A program made the position numbers and the translations under genes. Of a stretch of DNA of 35,754 bases, positions 1 to 7,753 are shown piece after piece; positions within the stretch are counted from its first letter, which is position 1, and the number at the start of each line of letters is the position of its first letter. The stretch lies in the NCBI GenBank assembly GCA_016462625.1, contig JAEMSV010000041.1, positions 1 through 35,754 on the forward strand, read 5' to 3'. This DNA comes from Solirubrobacteraceae bacterium (GTDB lineage: Bacteria; Actinomycetota; Thermoleophilia; Solirubrobacterales; Solirubrobacteraceae). The notes below the pieces were generated by a model, which ran no database searches, was not told where the DNA came from, and saw only the letters and a list, made by a program, of their open reading frames with translations.

Positions 1-292
1 CCTTCAGGTCGCGGTGGAAGCGGTGCCGGCCTTCGGCCATGACGATCTCGCCGCCGAGGCGTCGGCGCGGCGGGATGGTCAGGTCGTCGACGAAGGGCGT
101 CAGGCGCGGCGACTTGTACTCGAGCCCGAAGGTCGGGACGCTCGGCTGGTCGAGGCGGTGCGACGGCGTGTACGGCGCCGCCGCGGCGCGCGCGGCCAGC
201 GTCAGGCTCGTCGCGGCGGCGCCGACCAGCGCCGTGCGGCGGGTGAAACGGGAATCGCGCAGGGGATGCCCCCCACCGTCATGAACGGACAT
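1..292 (-). CDS. Tat-exported multicopper oxidase-like protein, N-terminal part (cut by window edge)
   Basis: Only the first ~97 codons are visible; the gene runs off the left edge. The ATG at 290-292 is preceded by AGGAGGGG at a usable distance (about 4-6 nt). The N-terminus has a twin-arginine signal (FTRRTALVGAA followed by an Ala-rich hydrophobic run ending in ARAAAAPY), so the product is probably exported folded. After the signal, the segments FVDDLTIPPRR and HRFHRDLK resemble the opening of CotA/bilirubin-oxidase-type multicopper oxidases, where a 'PLPIPP' loop and an 'LH.DLP' strand precede the first copper site. The copper-binding His motifs lie outside the window, so the enzyme class is inferred from the N-terminus only. 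It is divergent from the gene at 362, and a short palindrome (328-339) lies between them. SufI/FtsP-like or other cupredoxin proteins are alternatives. Confidence 0.6.
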   Translation of the reverse strand, partial: MSVHDGGGHPLRDSRFTRRTALVGAAATSLTLAARAAAAPYTPSHRLDQPSVPTFGLEYKSPRLTPFVDDLTIPPRRRLGGEIVMAEGRHRFHRDLK

Positions 293-327
293 CGCCCCTC
301 CTCAGACCCAAGCGAACGCGATGAACG

Positions 328-339
328 TACCTGAAGGTA
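328..339. promoter_or_regulatory. short palindrome between divergent genes (candidate operator)
   Basis: TACCT-GA-AGGTA is a perfect 5-bp inverted repeat in the 69-bp gap between the divergent multicopper-oxidase-like and ketopantoate-reductase-like genes. A further AGGTAC half-site occurs at about 355-360, overlapping the Shine-Dalgarno of the plus-strand gene. A regulator binding here could control both genes. No regulator gene for it is apparent in the window. Confidence 0.3.
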
Positions 340-361
340 TGGCGGTTGTGCAGGAGGTACG

Positions 362-1312
362 GTGCGCCCCGGTATGGAGCGCGTGCTCATCGTCGGCGCA
401 GCAGGGGCGCTGGGCCAGGTCTTCACCGCCCGGCTCGCGGGCGCGGGCGCGCAGGTCGACGTGCTCGTGCGGCCCGGCCGCGCGGACGAGGCCCGCCGGG
501 GCTGGACGGTCTGGGAGATCCGGCGGTGGCGCCGCGCGCGGGCGGTCCCGGTCCGCCCGCGGAGCGTGATCACCGACGTCGCCGAGGCCAGGGGAGGCGA
601 CTACGACTGGGTCCTGCTGTGCGTCTCGTCGCCGGCGCTGCGCGAGCCGTGGCTCGGCGAGCTCGCGGCAGCGACGGGACCAGCCCCGATCGCGATGCTC
701 GGACAGGCGGCCGGCGATCGCGCGGCCGTCGCGGAGGCGATCGGGGACGCGAGGACCGTCTCCATCGTGACGGCGCTCCTTGCCTGGACGGCGCCGCTGC
801 GCGACGAGGCTGCCGAGGGCATCGCGTTCTGGGTCCCGCCGGGCAGCGTGCGCCTGGTCGGCGGCGACCCGGCGGCCGCGGGCGAGGTCGCCGGCGGGCT
901 CCGCGCGGGTGGGCTGCGGGCGCGGTACTCGAGGCAGGCCGACCGGCTCGGGGTCCGGCTCGCGGCGCGCACGATCCCGCTGATCGTGGCGCTGGAGTCG
1001 TGCGGCTGGTCCGGCGCGGCGCTCCGGCGCAGCGGGCGGTTCGGGGTCGCCGTCCGTGCGGCCGCGGAGGCGGACGCCGTGCTGCGCGGCCGGGGACGGC
1101 GGCCGTCGCGGACCGTGGCGTGGCCGACTCGGCTCGGGTTCCGCGCCGCGATGGCGTTCCCGCCGTTCGACGCCGAGGCCTACGTCGAGCGGCACTTCAC
1201 GAAGGTGTCGGCGCAGAGCCGGCTGATGCTCGACGAATGGATCCGCGGCGCCGAGTCCCTCGGCTGGGAGCCTGCGGCCCTGCGCGAGCTCGCGTCGGCC
1301 CTAGGCGACTGA
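362..1312 (+). CDS. ketopantoate reductase (ApbA/PanE)-like NAD(P)-binding protein
   Basis: 316 residues. The N-terminus has a Rossmann dinucleotide-binding motif (VLIVGAAGALG, residues ~8-18). The rest has the ApbA/PanE pattern: a DYDWVLLCVSSPAL segment after the nucleotide-binding domain, then an all-helical C-terminal half. The family reduces 2-dehydropantoate to pantoate with NADPH, but actinobacterial genomes carry many paralogues acting on other small ketoacids. The catalytic Lys/Asn/Glu set was not identified with certainty, so the substrate is unknown. The GTG at 362 was chosen over the in-frame ATG at 374 because AGGAGG at 352-357 is 4 nt from the GTG but 16 nt from the ATG. The gene ends by overlapping the convergent GAF gene by 12 bp. 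Confidence 0.7.
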   Translation: MRPGMERVLIVGAAGALGQVFTARLAGAGAQVDVLVRPGRADEARRGWTVWEIRRWRRARAVPVRPRSVITDVAEARGGDYDWVLLCVSSPALREPWLGELAAATGPAPIAMLGQAAGDRAAVAEAIGDARTVSIVTALLAWTAPLRDEAAEGIAFWVPPGSVRLVGGDPAAAGEVAGGLRAGGLRARYSRQADRLGVRLAARTIPLIVALESCGWSGAALRRSGRFGVAVRAAAEADAVLRGRGRRPSRTVAWPTRLGFRAAMAFPPFDAEAYVERHFTKVSAQSRLMLDEWIRGAESLGWEPAALRELASALGD

Positions 1313-1840
1313 CGGTCGCGCCGGCGCCTGCGCGGGGAGCACGCTGCGGGCCCGGAGCTCGAGGTTCTCCATCCCCATCGCGAGGTGGGTCGCGAGCAGC
1401 TCGAGCAGCAGCCGGTCGTCGTCGGTGAGCTCCGCGCGACGTCCTGTGACGACGAGCGCCGCGGCCGGCCGTCCGTCGACGGTCATCGGGAATGCGAGCG
1501 CGAAGCCGTCGCCGTCAGGACGCTCGACGGGCTCCCCGGCGTCGAGCGACAGCGCCGCGACCAGCGTCGCCGCGTCGACCGCCAGCCGGCCGCGGATGAG
1601 GCGGTCGGGAACCTGCACCTCGTCCCCGCGCAGGAGCGCGACGGCGATCGAGTGCCCGCCGAACGCGCCCGCGGTGATCGTGAGCGCGTCCCCGAGGAAC
1701 GCGCGGTCGGTCGTCGCGCCGCGCGTCTTGCGCGTGGCGTTCACCAGCGCGTGCAGTCGCCGCGCGTGATCGTCGGTGTGGCCGACGGTGACCTGCTCGG
1801 AGCGGGAGAACCTTCCGTGGCCGTTGCTCGGCTTCGCCAT
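1301..1840 (-). CDS. GAF-domain-like protein
   Basis: 179 residues from the ATG at 1838-1840. The body looks like a single GAF fold: an N-terminal helix (DDHARRLHALVNATRKTRG), alternating strands (HSIAVALLRGDEV, GFALAFPMTVDGRPAAALVV) and a closing helix (DDRLLLELLATHLAMGMENLELRAR), typical of GAF domains that end in 'all.A.qaa.AieNA.L'. GAF domains bind small molecules or act as dimerisation/sensor modules. Here no kinase, phosphatase or HTH output domain is attached, so the role is unknown. No clear Shine-Dalgarno precedes the chosen ATG; the frame stays open upstream, but that part is Arg/Pro-rich and looks non-coding. It is convergent with the preceding gene (12-bp overlap) and divergent from fic. 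Confidence 0.6.
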   Translation of the reverse strand: MAKPSNGHGRFSRSEQVTVGHTDDHARRLHALVNATRKTRGATTDRAFLGDALTITAGAFGGHSIAVALLRGDEVQVPDRLIRGRLAVDAATLVAALSLDAGEPVERPDGDGFALAFPMTVDGRPAAALVVTGRRAELTDDDRLLLELLATHLAMGMENLELRARSVLPAQAPARPSVA

Positions 1841-2003
1841 GCGCGCGAACGTATCGACCGATCGCCCGATTTGGTCAGGCCCGCGTGGCCCAACCGGGTG
1901 GACCGGCGGGCCGACGTCGGAGTCCGGAAACCTACGACGCCGCCTCCGCGGCGGGGCGCCGCGATCTAGGGTCGCGTCACGAACGTACGGCACTACGCCC
2001 ATC

Positions 2004-2056
2004 TACTGTACGTTGTAGAAATAACGTACAGTATGGCTGTGGGTCCTGTACGTTAT
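2004..2056. promoter_or_regulatory. palindromic operator overlapping the fic start codon, plus an extra half-site
   Basis: TACTGTACGTT (2004-2014) and AACGTACAGTA (2023-2033) are a perfect 11-bp inverted repeat separated by 8 nt. The last base of the right arm is the A of the fic ATG. A third copy of one arm, CTGTACGTTAT, lies at 2046-2056 inside the coding sequence. The central spacer and right arm hold TAACGT (2022-2027), a possible -10 element that would give a leaderless fic transcript. Repressor binding would block transcription or start-codon access. The C-terminal winged-helix region of the Fic protein itself is a candidate binder. Confidence 0.65.
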
Positions 2057-3277
2057 CCCGCCTTTGCAACGCACGAGGAGCGCTGGGAGCCCGATCTGAC
2101 GCTCCAGACCGGCGTACCCAAAGCCGCGCGCCGGCCCGCGACGATCGTCGCCTATGAGCCGGGTCGCATTGGTGACCTCCGTCTGCGTCTCGGCGATGAC
2201 GTGATCGCTGCCGTGGCTGATGCGGAGCGCGCCGTCCGCGCTGCGCAGACACACAGCGCGAGCGTCGGCGTCGCGACGGTCGCTTCCCAGCTGCTGCGCT
2301 CGGAGGCGATCGCGTCGAGTCGCATAGAGGGCGTTCAGGTCCCGTCGCATCGCAGCCTGGCCAAGGCGATCGCAGGCGATCAGCACAAGCCGACGGTGGC
2401 GGCGACCGTCGCGAACATTCGGGCGATCCGCGCCGTCTACGAACGTGCCGGCCGCGCTGAACCTCTGAGCATCGAGGCGCTGCAGGATGTGCATGCGGAG
2501 CTCGCCGCCGCCGATCGGTACCTCGCGGCGCACGCGGGCGTCATCCGCACGCGGCAGAACTGGATCGGGCGCAACGCGAACACGCCGGTCGGCGCCGACT
2601 TCATTCCGCCGCCAGGGCGGTTCGTGGAAGAGCTGCTCGAGGACCTGTCCGTCTACGCGAACCGCGACGACGTCCACGCGATCATCCAGGCGGCGGTCGT
2701 ACACGCGCAGTTCGAGACCATTCATCCGTTTGCTGACGGCAACGGCCGGGTCGGCCGCGCCCTCATCGGTGGTGTCCTCATCCGGCGTGGCCTCGCCGAG
2801 GACGTCATTCCTCCAATCAGCCTGGTGCTCGCGCGCGACAAGGAGGCGTACGTCGACGAGCTCACCGCATGGCGGTACGACTCCGAGTACGGAGCCGATC
2901 GGTGGATCGCGCTGCTCGCCGGCGCGGCAGAGTCGGCAGCGCTTGCCACGAGCGATCTCGCTGACGGGGTGGCCCAGCTCATCGAGGAGTGGATCGAACG
3001 GGCGGGTCGGCCGCGCGCGAACTCGGCGGCACTGAAAGTCATCCATGCGCTCCCTGGAGCGCCGATCGTCAGCTCCGCCGCTGCGCAGAGCCTCACGGGC
3101 GCGAATGAGTCGGCGACGCTGCGGGCGCTGAATCGCCTTGAAGACGCGGGGGTGCTGCGGCAGGTCACCGTCGGCAAGCGCAACCGCCAATGGGAGTGCG
3201 TCGGACTGTTCGAGCTCATCGACGACATGGAGCGCGGCCTGTCGGGCGGTCAGCGCGGCGCCGCCGGGACGGCGTGA
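2033..3277 (+). CDS. Fic family protein with C-terminal winged-helix domain
   Basis: 414 residues. The Fic core carries the complete motif HPFADGNGRVGR (residues 231-242), with catalytic His231, the phosphate-binding Asp-Gly-Asn-Gly loop and Arg242, so it should transfer AMP (or another nucleotide moiety) to Ser/Thr/Tyr hydroxyls. An inhibitory-helix motif SSRIEG (residues 95-100, S-x-x-x-E-G) lies N-terminal to the core, as in class II autoinhibited Fic proteins. The C-terminus (about 335-400; LKVIHALPGAPIVSS, ATLRALNRLEDAGVLRQV) reads as a winged helix that could bind DNA. There is no antitoxin gene next to it; inhibition is in cis. The start is set by family length and by the operator abutting the ATG; no Shine-Dalgarno is seen, which fits a leaderless mRNA. 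Convergent with the FAD oxidase gene. Target unknown. Confidence 0.93.
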   Translation: MAVGPVRYPAFATHEERWEPDLTLQTGVPKAARRPATIVAYEPGRIGDLRLRLGDDVIAAVADAERAVRAAQTHSASVGVATVASQLLRSEAIASSRIEGVQVPSHRSLAKAIAGDQHKPTVAATVANIRAIRAVYERAGRAEPLSIEALQDVHAELAAADRYLAAHAGVIRTRQNWIGRNANTPVGADFIPPPGRFVEELLEDLSVYANRDDVHAIIQAAVVHAQFETIHPFADGNGRVGRALIGGVLIRRGLAEDVIPPISLVLARDKEAYVDELTAWRYDSEYGADRWIALLAGAAESAALATSDLADGVAQLIEEWIERAGRPRANSAALKVIHALPGAPIVSSAAAQSLTGANESATLRALNRLEDAGVLRQVTVGKRNRQWECVGLFELIDDMERGLSGGQRGAAGTA

Positions 3278-3298
3278 GTCCGCGAAAGGCTCGCGGAC
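3278..3298. terminator. bidirectional hairpin between convergent fic and FAD oxidase genes
   Basis: GTCCGCGA-AAGGC-TCGCGGAC is a perfect 8-bp stem with a 5-nt loop starting immediately after the fic stop codon and about 10 nt from the stop of the convergent gene. There is no T-tract, as is usual for high-GC genomes. Confidence 0.55.
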
Positions 3299-3308
3299 CG
3301 CGGTGGGG

Positions 3309-4718
3309 CTAGAGGTCGTACGAGATGTTCCGGATCCCCTTGGCCGTCATCCGGGCCTGCAGCGACGCGAGGGTCGGGCTGGACGGGGCAATCGCCTCGG
3401 CAACCTTCATGGCCGAGTAGACCGCGGTCTCCTGCAGGTCGGTGCCCGTCGTGTAGGTCCCGCTGAAGTACAGCCCGCTGCGGCCCTGCAGCGGGCGCAG
3501 CGCGCGAGCGGCCGAGAGTGCTCGGGCGTTGATGAGCGGGTGCTGGAACCGCCGCTCCAGCAGGACCTGCTGGGGCTCGTCGCGCCGGCGCTGGGCCCAG
3601 GACTTGAACACGTCGATCGGCGCCCCCGAGGGCAGCCGGTCGTGCAGCGCACCGACCCACGCGCTGCCCTCGCACTCGAGCCCGTCGACCCCGGCGTTGT
3701 ACGCGGCCCAGTACCTGCGCTTGGGGTGCGCGTAGACGGGGTCGCGGTGGATCAGCAGGCGCGAGTCGAAGTACTCGTACTTGTCGAGCTGCGCGGTGAC
3801 GTCGCCGAATGCGGGCAGCGGTCGCAGCAGCTCGCGGCCGACGCGCGGCGGCGCGTTCAGCACGACGTATCGGTACGGACCCTGCCGTCCCGCGGGCGTC
3901 TGCAGGAACCAGTCGTCGCCCTCCCGGGCCAGGCCCTGGGTGGGGGCGTCGAGGTGGACCCGTGCCGTGGGCGCCCGGTCGAGCAGGCGCTGGAGGTTGC
4001 CCTGCAGGCCGATCTTCGAGTTGTAGGTGCTGGCGCCGTTGAGCGGGTTGGCGGGGAACGCTAGGGCGAACGTCTGCAGGATCGAGCGCGCCGACGCCTG
4101 CGCGGCCTCGGCGCGCGAGCAGCCGATCGTCGCGGTGATCCACGGATAGAGGACCTGGGACTTGAAGGACGGGTCGAGCGGCTGGCGGCGGATCCACTGA
4201 TCGACGGTGGTGTCCCAGGACATGCCGCCCCGTACCGCGCGGCGCGCGAGCTGCGTGAACGCGGCGAACCCGATCGCGTTCGGCAGCGTCACGAAGGGGT
4301 TCGTCGATGAGAACCGCAGCCGCCCGCCGGCCACCGGGAACACCGACAGGCTGCCCGGCGCCGCGTGCGCTTCTCCGGCGAGGCCGACGTCGTCGAGCAG
4401 CGTGACGTACAGCGGGTGGGTGTCCGGGTGGAAGAACTGCGCGCCGAGGTCGACCGTGACGGGCTGTCCCTGGTAGTCGATGGTCCGCGAGTCGCAATGC
4501 CCGCCGATGCGCGAGCGTGCCTCGAAGACGTCGACGTCGAACGTGCCGGCGAGGAAGTACGCGGCCGCCACGCCTCCGGCGCCTGCGCCGATGATCGCGA
4601 CGCGGTCGCGTCCCGCCGCTGACGCGGGCTTCGGCGCGCTCAGAGACACGCCGGCGCCAAGGGCGGCGAGGCCGACGACCCCCTTGAGGGCGTCTCGGCG
4701 GGTCAGTGGAGTCGACAC
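3309..4718 (-). CDS. Tat-exported FAD-dependent amine-oxidase-like oxidoreductase
   Basis: 469 residues from the GTG at 4716-4718. The N-terminus is a twin-arginine signal (LTRRDALKG, then a hydrophobic run, cleavage near PASAAG). The FAD dinucleotide motif AIIGAGAGGVAAAY (about 41-54) is followed by the family signature VDVFEARSRIGGH. The second FAD-contacting motif near the C-terminus, YFSGTYTTGTDLQETAVYS, is typical of flavin amine oxidases, carotene desaturases and related NAD(P)-binding oxidoreductases. The substrate cannot be read from sequence. The frame stays open far upstream, but only this start gives a sensible signal peptide; no good Shine-Dalgarno is seen. It is divergent from the Lcp-like gene and shares its 133-bp promoter region, so both may respond to the same TetR regulator. 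Confidence 0.8.
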   Translation of the reverse strand: MSTPLTRRDALKGVVGLAALGAGVSLSAPKPASAAGRDRVAIIGAGAGGVAAAYFLAGTFDVDVFEARSRIGGHCDSRTIDYQGQPVTVDLGAQFFHPDTHPLYVTLLDDVGLAGEAHAAPGSLSVFPVAGGRLRFSSTNPFVTLPNAIGFAAFTQLARRAVRGGMSWDTTVDQWIRRQPLDPSFKSQVLYPWITATIGCSRAEAAQASARSILQTFALAFPANPLNGASTYNSKIGLQGNLQRLLDRAPTARVHLDAPTQGLAREGDDWFLQTPAGRQGPYRYVVLNAPPRVGRELLRPLPAFGDVTAQLDKYEYFDSRLLIHRDPVYAHPKRRYWAAYNAGVDGLECEGSAWVGALHDRLPSGAPIDVFKSWAQRRRDEPQQVLLERRFQHPLINARALSAARALRPLQGRSGLYFSGTYTTGTDLQETAVYSAMKVAEAIAPSSPTLASLQARMTAKGIRNISYDL

Positions 4719-4766
4719 GGTGTCGAGCGTACGGCAGCCGAGCCCGGGAATTTTGCAAATGGACTG

Positions 4767-4824
4767 TTGACTCCGGGAACTAGGTCTGGATAAGGTTCGA
4801 AACACCTGTTGCGAAACGGGTGTT
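4767..4824 (+). promoter_or_regulatory. lcp-like promoter with TetR-type palindromic operator
   Basis: A -35 like TTGACT (4767-4772) and a -10 like GATAAG (4789-4794) are 16 nt apart, giving a start near 4801. At that point lies AACACCTGTT-GCGA-AACGGGTGTT (4801-4824), two 10-bp arms with one mismatch. A 24-bp palindrome at +1 is a classic position for repression. The next gene but one is a TetR regulator (6140-6775), the obvious candidate binder. The AT-rich stretch around 4749-4760 may serve the divergent FAD oxidase gene. Confidence 0.65.
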
Positions 4825-4851
4825 ATGGGGTTGGGAGAAGAGGAGAGAGAT

Positions 4852-6138
4852 ATGGGGATGAAGACGGATAGCACCGGCATGAGCCGGCGCAGGCTTCTTG
4901 GCGCGGGCGCCGCCCTGGGCGCCGGGGTGGCGCTGCCGCAGTGGACATGGGCCGCGTCGAACTCGATCGCAGGTGTCGGCGGCGTCGGCATCCCGCCCTG
5001 GGAGGTCTGGGACGCCGAGGCCGATCCGGTGATCGCCGCCGTCATCGAGCGTGGCGAGGTGGGGAAGGTCAACAGGCTGCTGCGCCAGTGGACGAAGAAC
5101 GGTCAGCCGCTTCCCGCGGGCCTGCCGGCCGACCTGCGCGAGTTCATGGAGAACGCGCGCAAGCTCCCGGAGTGGACGGACCGCCAGAAGCTCAAGGACG
5201 CGGTCGACTTCAACCACCGGCGCGGGGTGTACCTCGGCGTCGCCTACGGCTTCGTCAGCGGCATGATGAGCTCGGCGATCCCGCACGAGGCACGCGCGGT
5301 GTACTACTCCAAGGGCGGTGCGGACATGAAGGACCGCATCTCCAAGACCGCCAAGCTCGGCTACGACATCGGCTCGGACCGCGCCTTCCACGACCCCAAC
5401 GGCGAGATGATCGTCACCTGCGTGAAGACGCGGATGGCCCACGCGGGCGTGCGGCACCTGCTGCCGAACTCGCCGACCTGGAAGGGCGGGGCCGACGAGG
5501 TCGGCGGCATCCCGATCAGCCAGCGCGACATCCTCATCACGTGGCACAGCCTGCCGACCTCGGTCATGCGGTCGTTCCGCAAGTGGGGCGTCCGGATGCC
5601 CCCGAAGGATCGTGACTCCTTCCTGCACTCCTGGCAGATCTGTGCGCACATGCTGGGCGTGAAGGACGAGTACATCCCGGCGACCTGGGAGGCCGCGGAG
5701 ACGCAGGCGCAGCAGACCCTCGATCCGGTGATCGGACCGACGCCCGAGGGCAAGAAGCTCGCGGCGATGCTGGTCCGCCTCGGCGCCGACCTCGACGGCG
5801 GGTACATCACCCGGCCGCTGCTCGAGTCGATCACGCGGACCTTCGTCGGCCCGCGGATCGCGGGAATGCTCGACGTCCCGCGTCACCCGTGGCAGGACGA
5901 GCTGCTGGCCGCCGCCTGGCCCCTCTACGTGGGAGTGCAGGAGGGCACGCTGTGGTTCGCCCCCCGCCAGGCCAAGGAGTTCTGGAACTTCTTCGCCGAG
6001 TTCCTGCGTCAGTTCTCGCTCCTGTACCTCAGCGAGGGCCAGCGGCTCCTCATCGAGATCCCGGACATGAACAACCCGAACTTCCCGGGCTCGCTGCCGC
6101 CGGCGGGCGGCGGCGGGAGCACGCCGACCTACCCCTGA
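4852..6138 (+). CDS. Lcp-like (rubber oxygenase / DUF2236) Tat-exported haem protein
   Basis: 428 residues. The twin-arginine signal (SRRRLLGAGAALGAG, residues 11-25) predicts export of the folded protein. The core matches the latex-clearing-protein/MpaB (DUF2236) family: Arg162 and Thr166 in DRISKTAKLG and His197 in VKTRMAHAGVRHLL. Their numbering almost coincides with Arg164, Thr168 and haem-ligand His198 of Lcp from Streptomyces sp. K30 (recalled from the literature). Lcp cleaves double bonds of cis-polyisoprene with O2 outside the cell. The ATG at 4852 was chosen because AGGAG at 4841-4845 is 6 nt upstream; an in-frame ATG at 4825 would sit against the operator, and another ATG follows at 4858. 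The C-terminus ends in a Gly/Pro-rich tail. The stop is 1 nt from that of the convergent TetR gene; TetR control of lcp is known in Gordonia. Rubber as substrate is inference; other MpaB-type haem oxygenases are possible. Confidence 0.82.
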   Translation: MGMKTDSTGMSRRRLLGAGAALGAGVALPQWTWAASNSIAGVGGVGIPPWEVWDAEADPVIAAVIERGEVGKVNRLLRQWTKNGQPLPAGLPADLREFMENARKLPEWTDRQKLKDAVDFNHRRGVYLGVAYGFVSGMMSSAIPHEARAVYYSKGGADMKDRISKTAKLGYDIGSDRAFHDPNGEMIVTCVKTRMAHAGVRHLLPNSPTWKGGADEVGGIPISQRDILITWHSLPTSVMRSFRKWGVRMPPKDRDSFLHSWQICAHMLGVKDEYIPATWEAAETQAQQTLDPVIGPTPEGKKLAAMLVRLGADLDGGYITRPLLESITRTFVGPRIAGMLDVPRHPWQDELLAAAWPLYVGVQEGTLWFAPRQAKEFWNFFAEFLRQFSLLYLSEGQRLLIEIPDMNNPNFPGSLPPAGGGGSTPTYP

Positions 6139-6139
6139 G

Positions 6140-6775
6140 TCACTCCGGGTTGTCGCTCGTCCGGCGAGGGACGAGCGGCTGCGGGTCTCCCAACCGCGCC
6201 AGCTCTTCGGCGAGCATGTTGCTGGCCAGCTCGCGGACGCGTGCCACCCGTTCGACGCCCGCGAGCAGGCCGATGCCGGCGAGCACGATCACCAATCGGT
6301 GGGCGCGGTACTCGACGTCGATCTCTTCGTGGATCTGCTCCTCTTCCTGCGCTTCGACGAGGATCGCGGTGAGCATCTCCCGCAGCCCGGCCCAGCTCTC
6401 GCGGGAGCCCACCGCGAGGCTGCCGCCCCCGGCCGCCTCGCCCCACACCGCGACCCAGACCTGCCACTCCTGACGGCGCTGCGGATCGATCGGTAGGAGC
6501 GCTTCGGCCGCGGCGTGCAGTCGCTCCAGCGCCGGCTTGTCGGTGGCGATCGCACGCGCGACGCGCCGCGCGGCCGCGGTGTTGGTGGCGGTGAGCACCG
6601 CCTCCATCAGCTCCTGCTTGTCGTCGAAGTAGTGGGTGATGAACCCCGTCGAGACGCCGGCCTGCGCGGCGATCACGCGCATGCTCGCGCCGTTGACGCC
6701 ACGCGTCGCGACCGCAGTCGCAGCGGCCTCGACGATGCGCTCGCGCGCCTTCGGATCCCGGACGTTCTTTGCCAA
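6140..6775 (-). CDS. TetR family transcriptional regulator (LcpR/BetI-like)
   Basis: 211 residues. The N-terminal helix-turn-helix is clear: RERIVEAAATAVATRG, ASMRVIAAQAGVSTGFITHYFDDKQELM (residues ~11-58), the standard TetR layout with the recognition helix in STGFITHYF. The C-terminal ligand domain has helices reminiscent of BetI-type regulators (EWQVWVAVWGEA, EYRAHRLVIVLAGIGLLAG). The only start compatible with a complete HTH is TTG at 6773-6775; an initiation signal is weak. The gene is convergent with the Lcp-like gene with one base between stops. Its likely operator is the 24-bp palindrome at the lcp promoter (4801-4824). Ligand unknown. Confidence 0.9.
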   Translation of the reverse strand: MAKNVRDPKARERIVEAAATAVATRGVNGASMRVIAAQAGVSTGFITHYFDDKQELMEAVLTATNTAAARRVARAIATDKPALERLHAAAEALLPIDPQRRQEWQVWVAVWGEAAGGGSLAVGSRESWAGLREMLTAILVEAQEEEQIHEEIDVEYRAHRLVIVLAGIGLLAGVERVARVRELASNMLAEELARLGDPQPLVPRRTSDNPE

Positions 6776-6859
6776 CCTGGGTCAGACCATATGAAGTTGA
6801 GCGCCGGGGTGTTCAGCTTTCGGCCGGCCGCTGTGCGCTGCCGCTGCGCATAGAAACGC

Positions 6860-6887
6860 GAAAGCCCCCGGGGTTTCGGGGGCTTTC
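6860..6887 (-). terminator. terminator of tRNA-Leu
   Basis: GAAAGCCCCCG (6860-6870), 6-nt loop, CGGGGGCTTTC (6877-6887): an 11-bp perfect stem just 3' of the minus-strand tRNA. The A/T ends of the stem and following GCGTTTC on the minus strand fit an intrinsic terminator. Confidence 0.8.
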
Positions 6888-6896
6888 GTCTCACAG

Positions 6897-6981
<85 letters not shown>

Positions 6982-7075
6982 AGGTGGACCGCGGAGTATA
7001 GGACGACGATGGGCTCCGGCGGCTGCATCGTGGGGCCCGGACCTTGAGTCCGTCCTGGGGGGTATCTATGTTTCT

Positions 7076-7089
7076 CGAACACATGTTCG
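7076..7089. promoter_or_regulatory. LexA operator (SOS box) of lexA
   Basis: CGAAC-ACAT-GTTCG matches the actinobacterial/Bacillus-type LexA box exactly and lies 40 bp upstream of the lexA ATG, indicating autorepression. Two more boxes of the same form precede dinB and dnaE2. Confidence 0.93.
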
Positions 7090-7129
7090 TGCCACTTCCC
7101 AAAACCGCCGCGCGATAGGAGCCCCGCGC

Positions 7130-7753
7130 ATGGATCTGACAAAGCGCCAGCAGGAGATCTTCGACTTCATCAAGCGGTACTCGGCCGACAACGGCTACCC
7201 GCCTACGGTGCGCGACATCGGGAAGGCCGTCGGGCTCGCCTCGTCGTCCACCGTGCATGCGCATCTCGCGAATCTCGAGAAGCTCGGGCTGCTCCGCCGT
7301 GACCCGTCGAAGCCGCGGGCCATGGAGTTGCTCGACCGTGCCGTCGAGCAGGCGGCCAAGCTCAACCCCCTCCGGGACATCGGATTGCCCGTCGTCGGCC
7401 AGGTGGCCGCGGGCGCCCCGCTGCTCGCGGAGGAGAACATCGAGGAGTACGTGGCCGTGCCCCCGGCCGCGGGCGGTGAGACCGGCGAGTACGTGCTGCG
7501 GGTTCGCGGCGACTCGATGATCGACGCGGGCATCCTCGAGGGCGACTACGTGGTCGTCCGCCCGCAGAACACCGCCACCGACGGCGAGATCGTCGTGGCG
7601 CTCGTCGGTGAGGAATCGGCGACCGTCAAGCGGTTCTTCCACGAGGGCGACCACATTCGCCTGCAGCCGGAGAACACGCGGCTCGATCCGATCCTGTCGG
7701 ACGAGGTGCAGGTGCTCGGCAAGGTCGTCGGCCTCTTCCGGAGCGTCACATGA
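7130..7753 (+). CDS. lexA: LexA repressor
   Basis: 207 residues. The N-terminal winged helix (LTKRQQEIFDFIKRY, YPPTVRDIGKAVGL, SSSTVHAHLANLEKLG) binds SOS boxes. The C-terminal S24-type autoprotease domain has the Ala94-Gly95 cleavage site in VAAGAPLLAEENI, nucleophile Ser129 in RGDSMIDAGI and Lys167 in ESATVKRFF. RecA filaments trigger self-cleavage and derepress DNA repair genes. The ATG at 7130 has AGGAG at 7117-7121, 8 nt away; the open frame further upstream runs into the promoter and tRNA and is not coding. The gene has its own SOS box at 7076-7089 and overlaps the next small gene by 4 bp (ATGA). It probably also controls dinB-imuB and dnaE2 in this window. Confidence 0.98.
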   Translation: MDLTKRQQEIFDFIKRYSADNGYPPTVRDIGKAVGLASSSTVHAHLANLEKLGLLRRDPSKPRAMELLDRAVEQAAKLNPLRDIGLPVVGQVAAGAPLLAEENIEEYVAVPPAAGGETGEYVLRVRGDSMIDAGILEGDYVVVRPQNTATDGEIVVALVGEESATVKRFFHEGDHIRLQPENTRLDPILSDEVQVLGKVVGLFRSVT

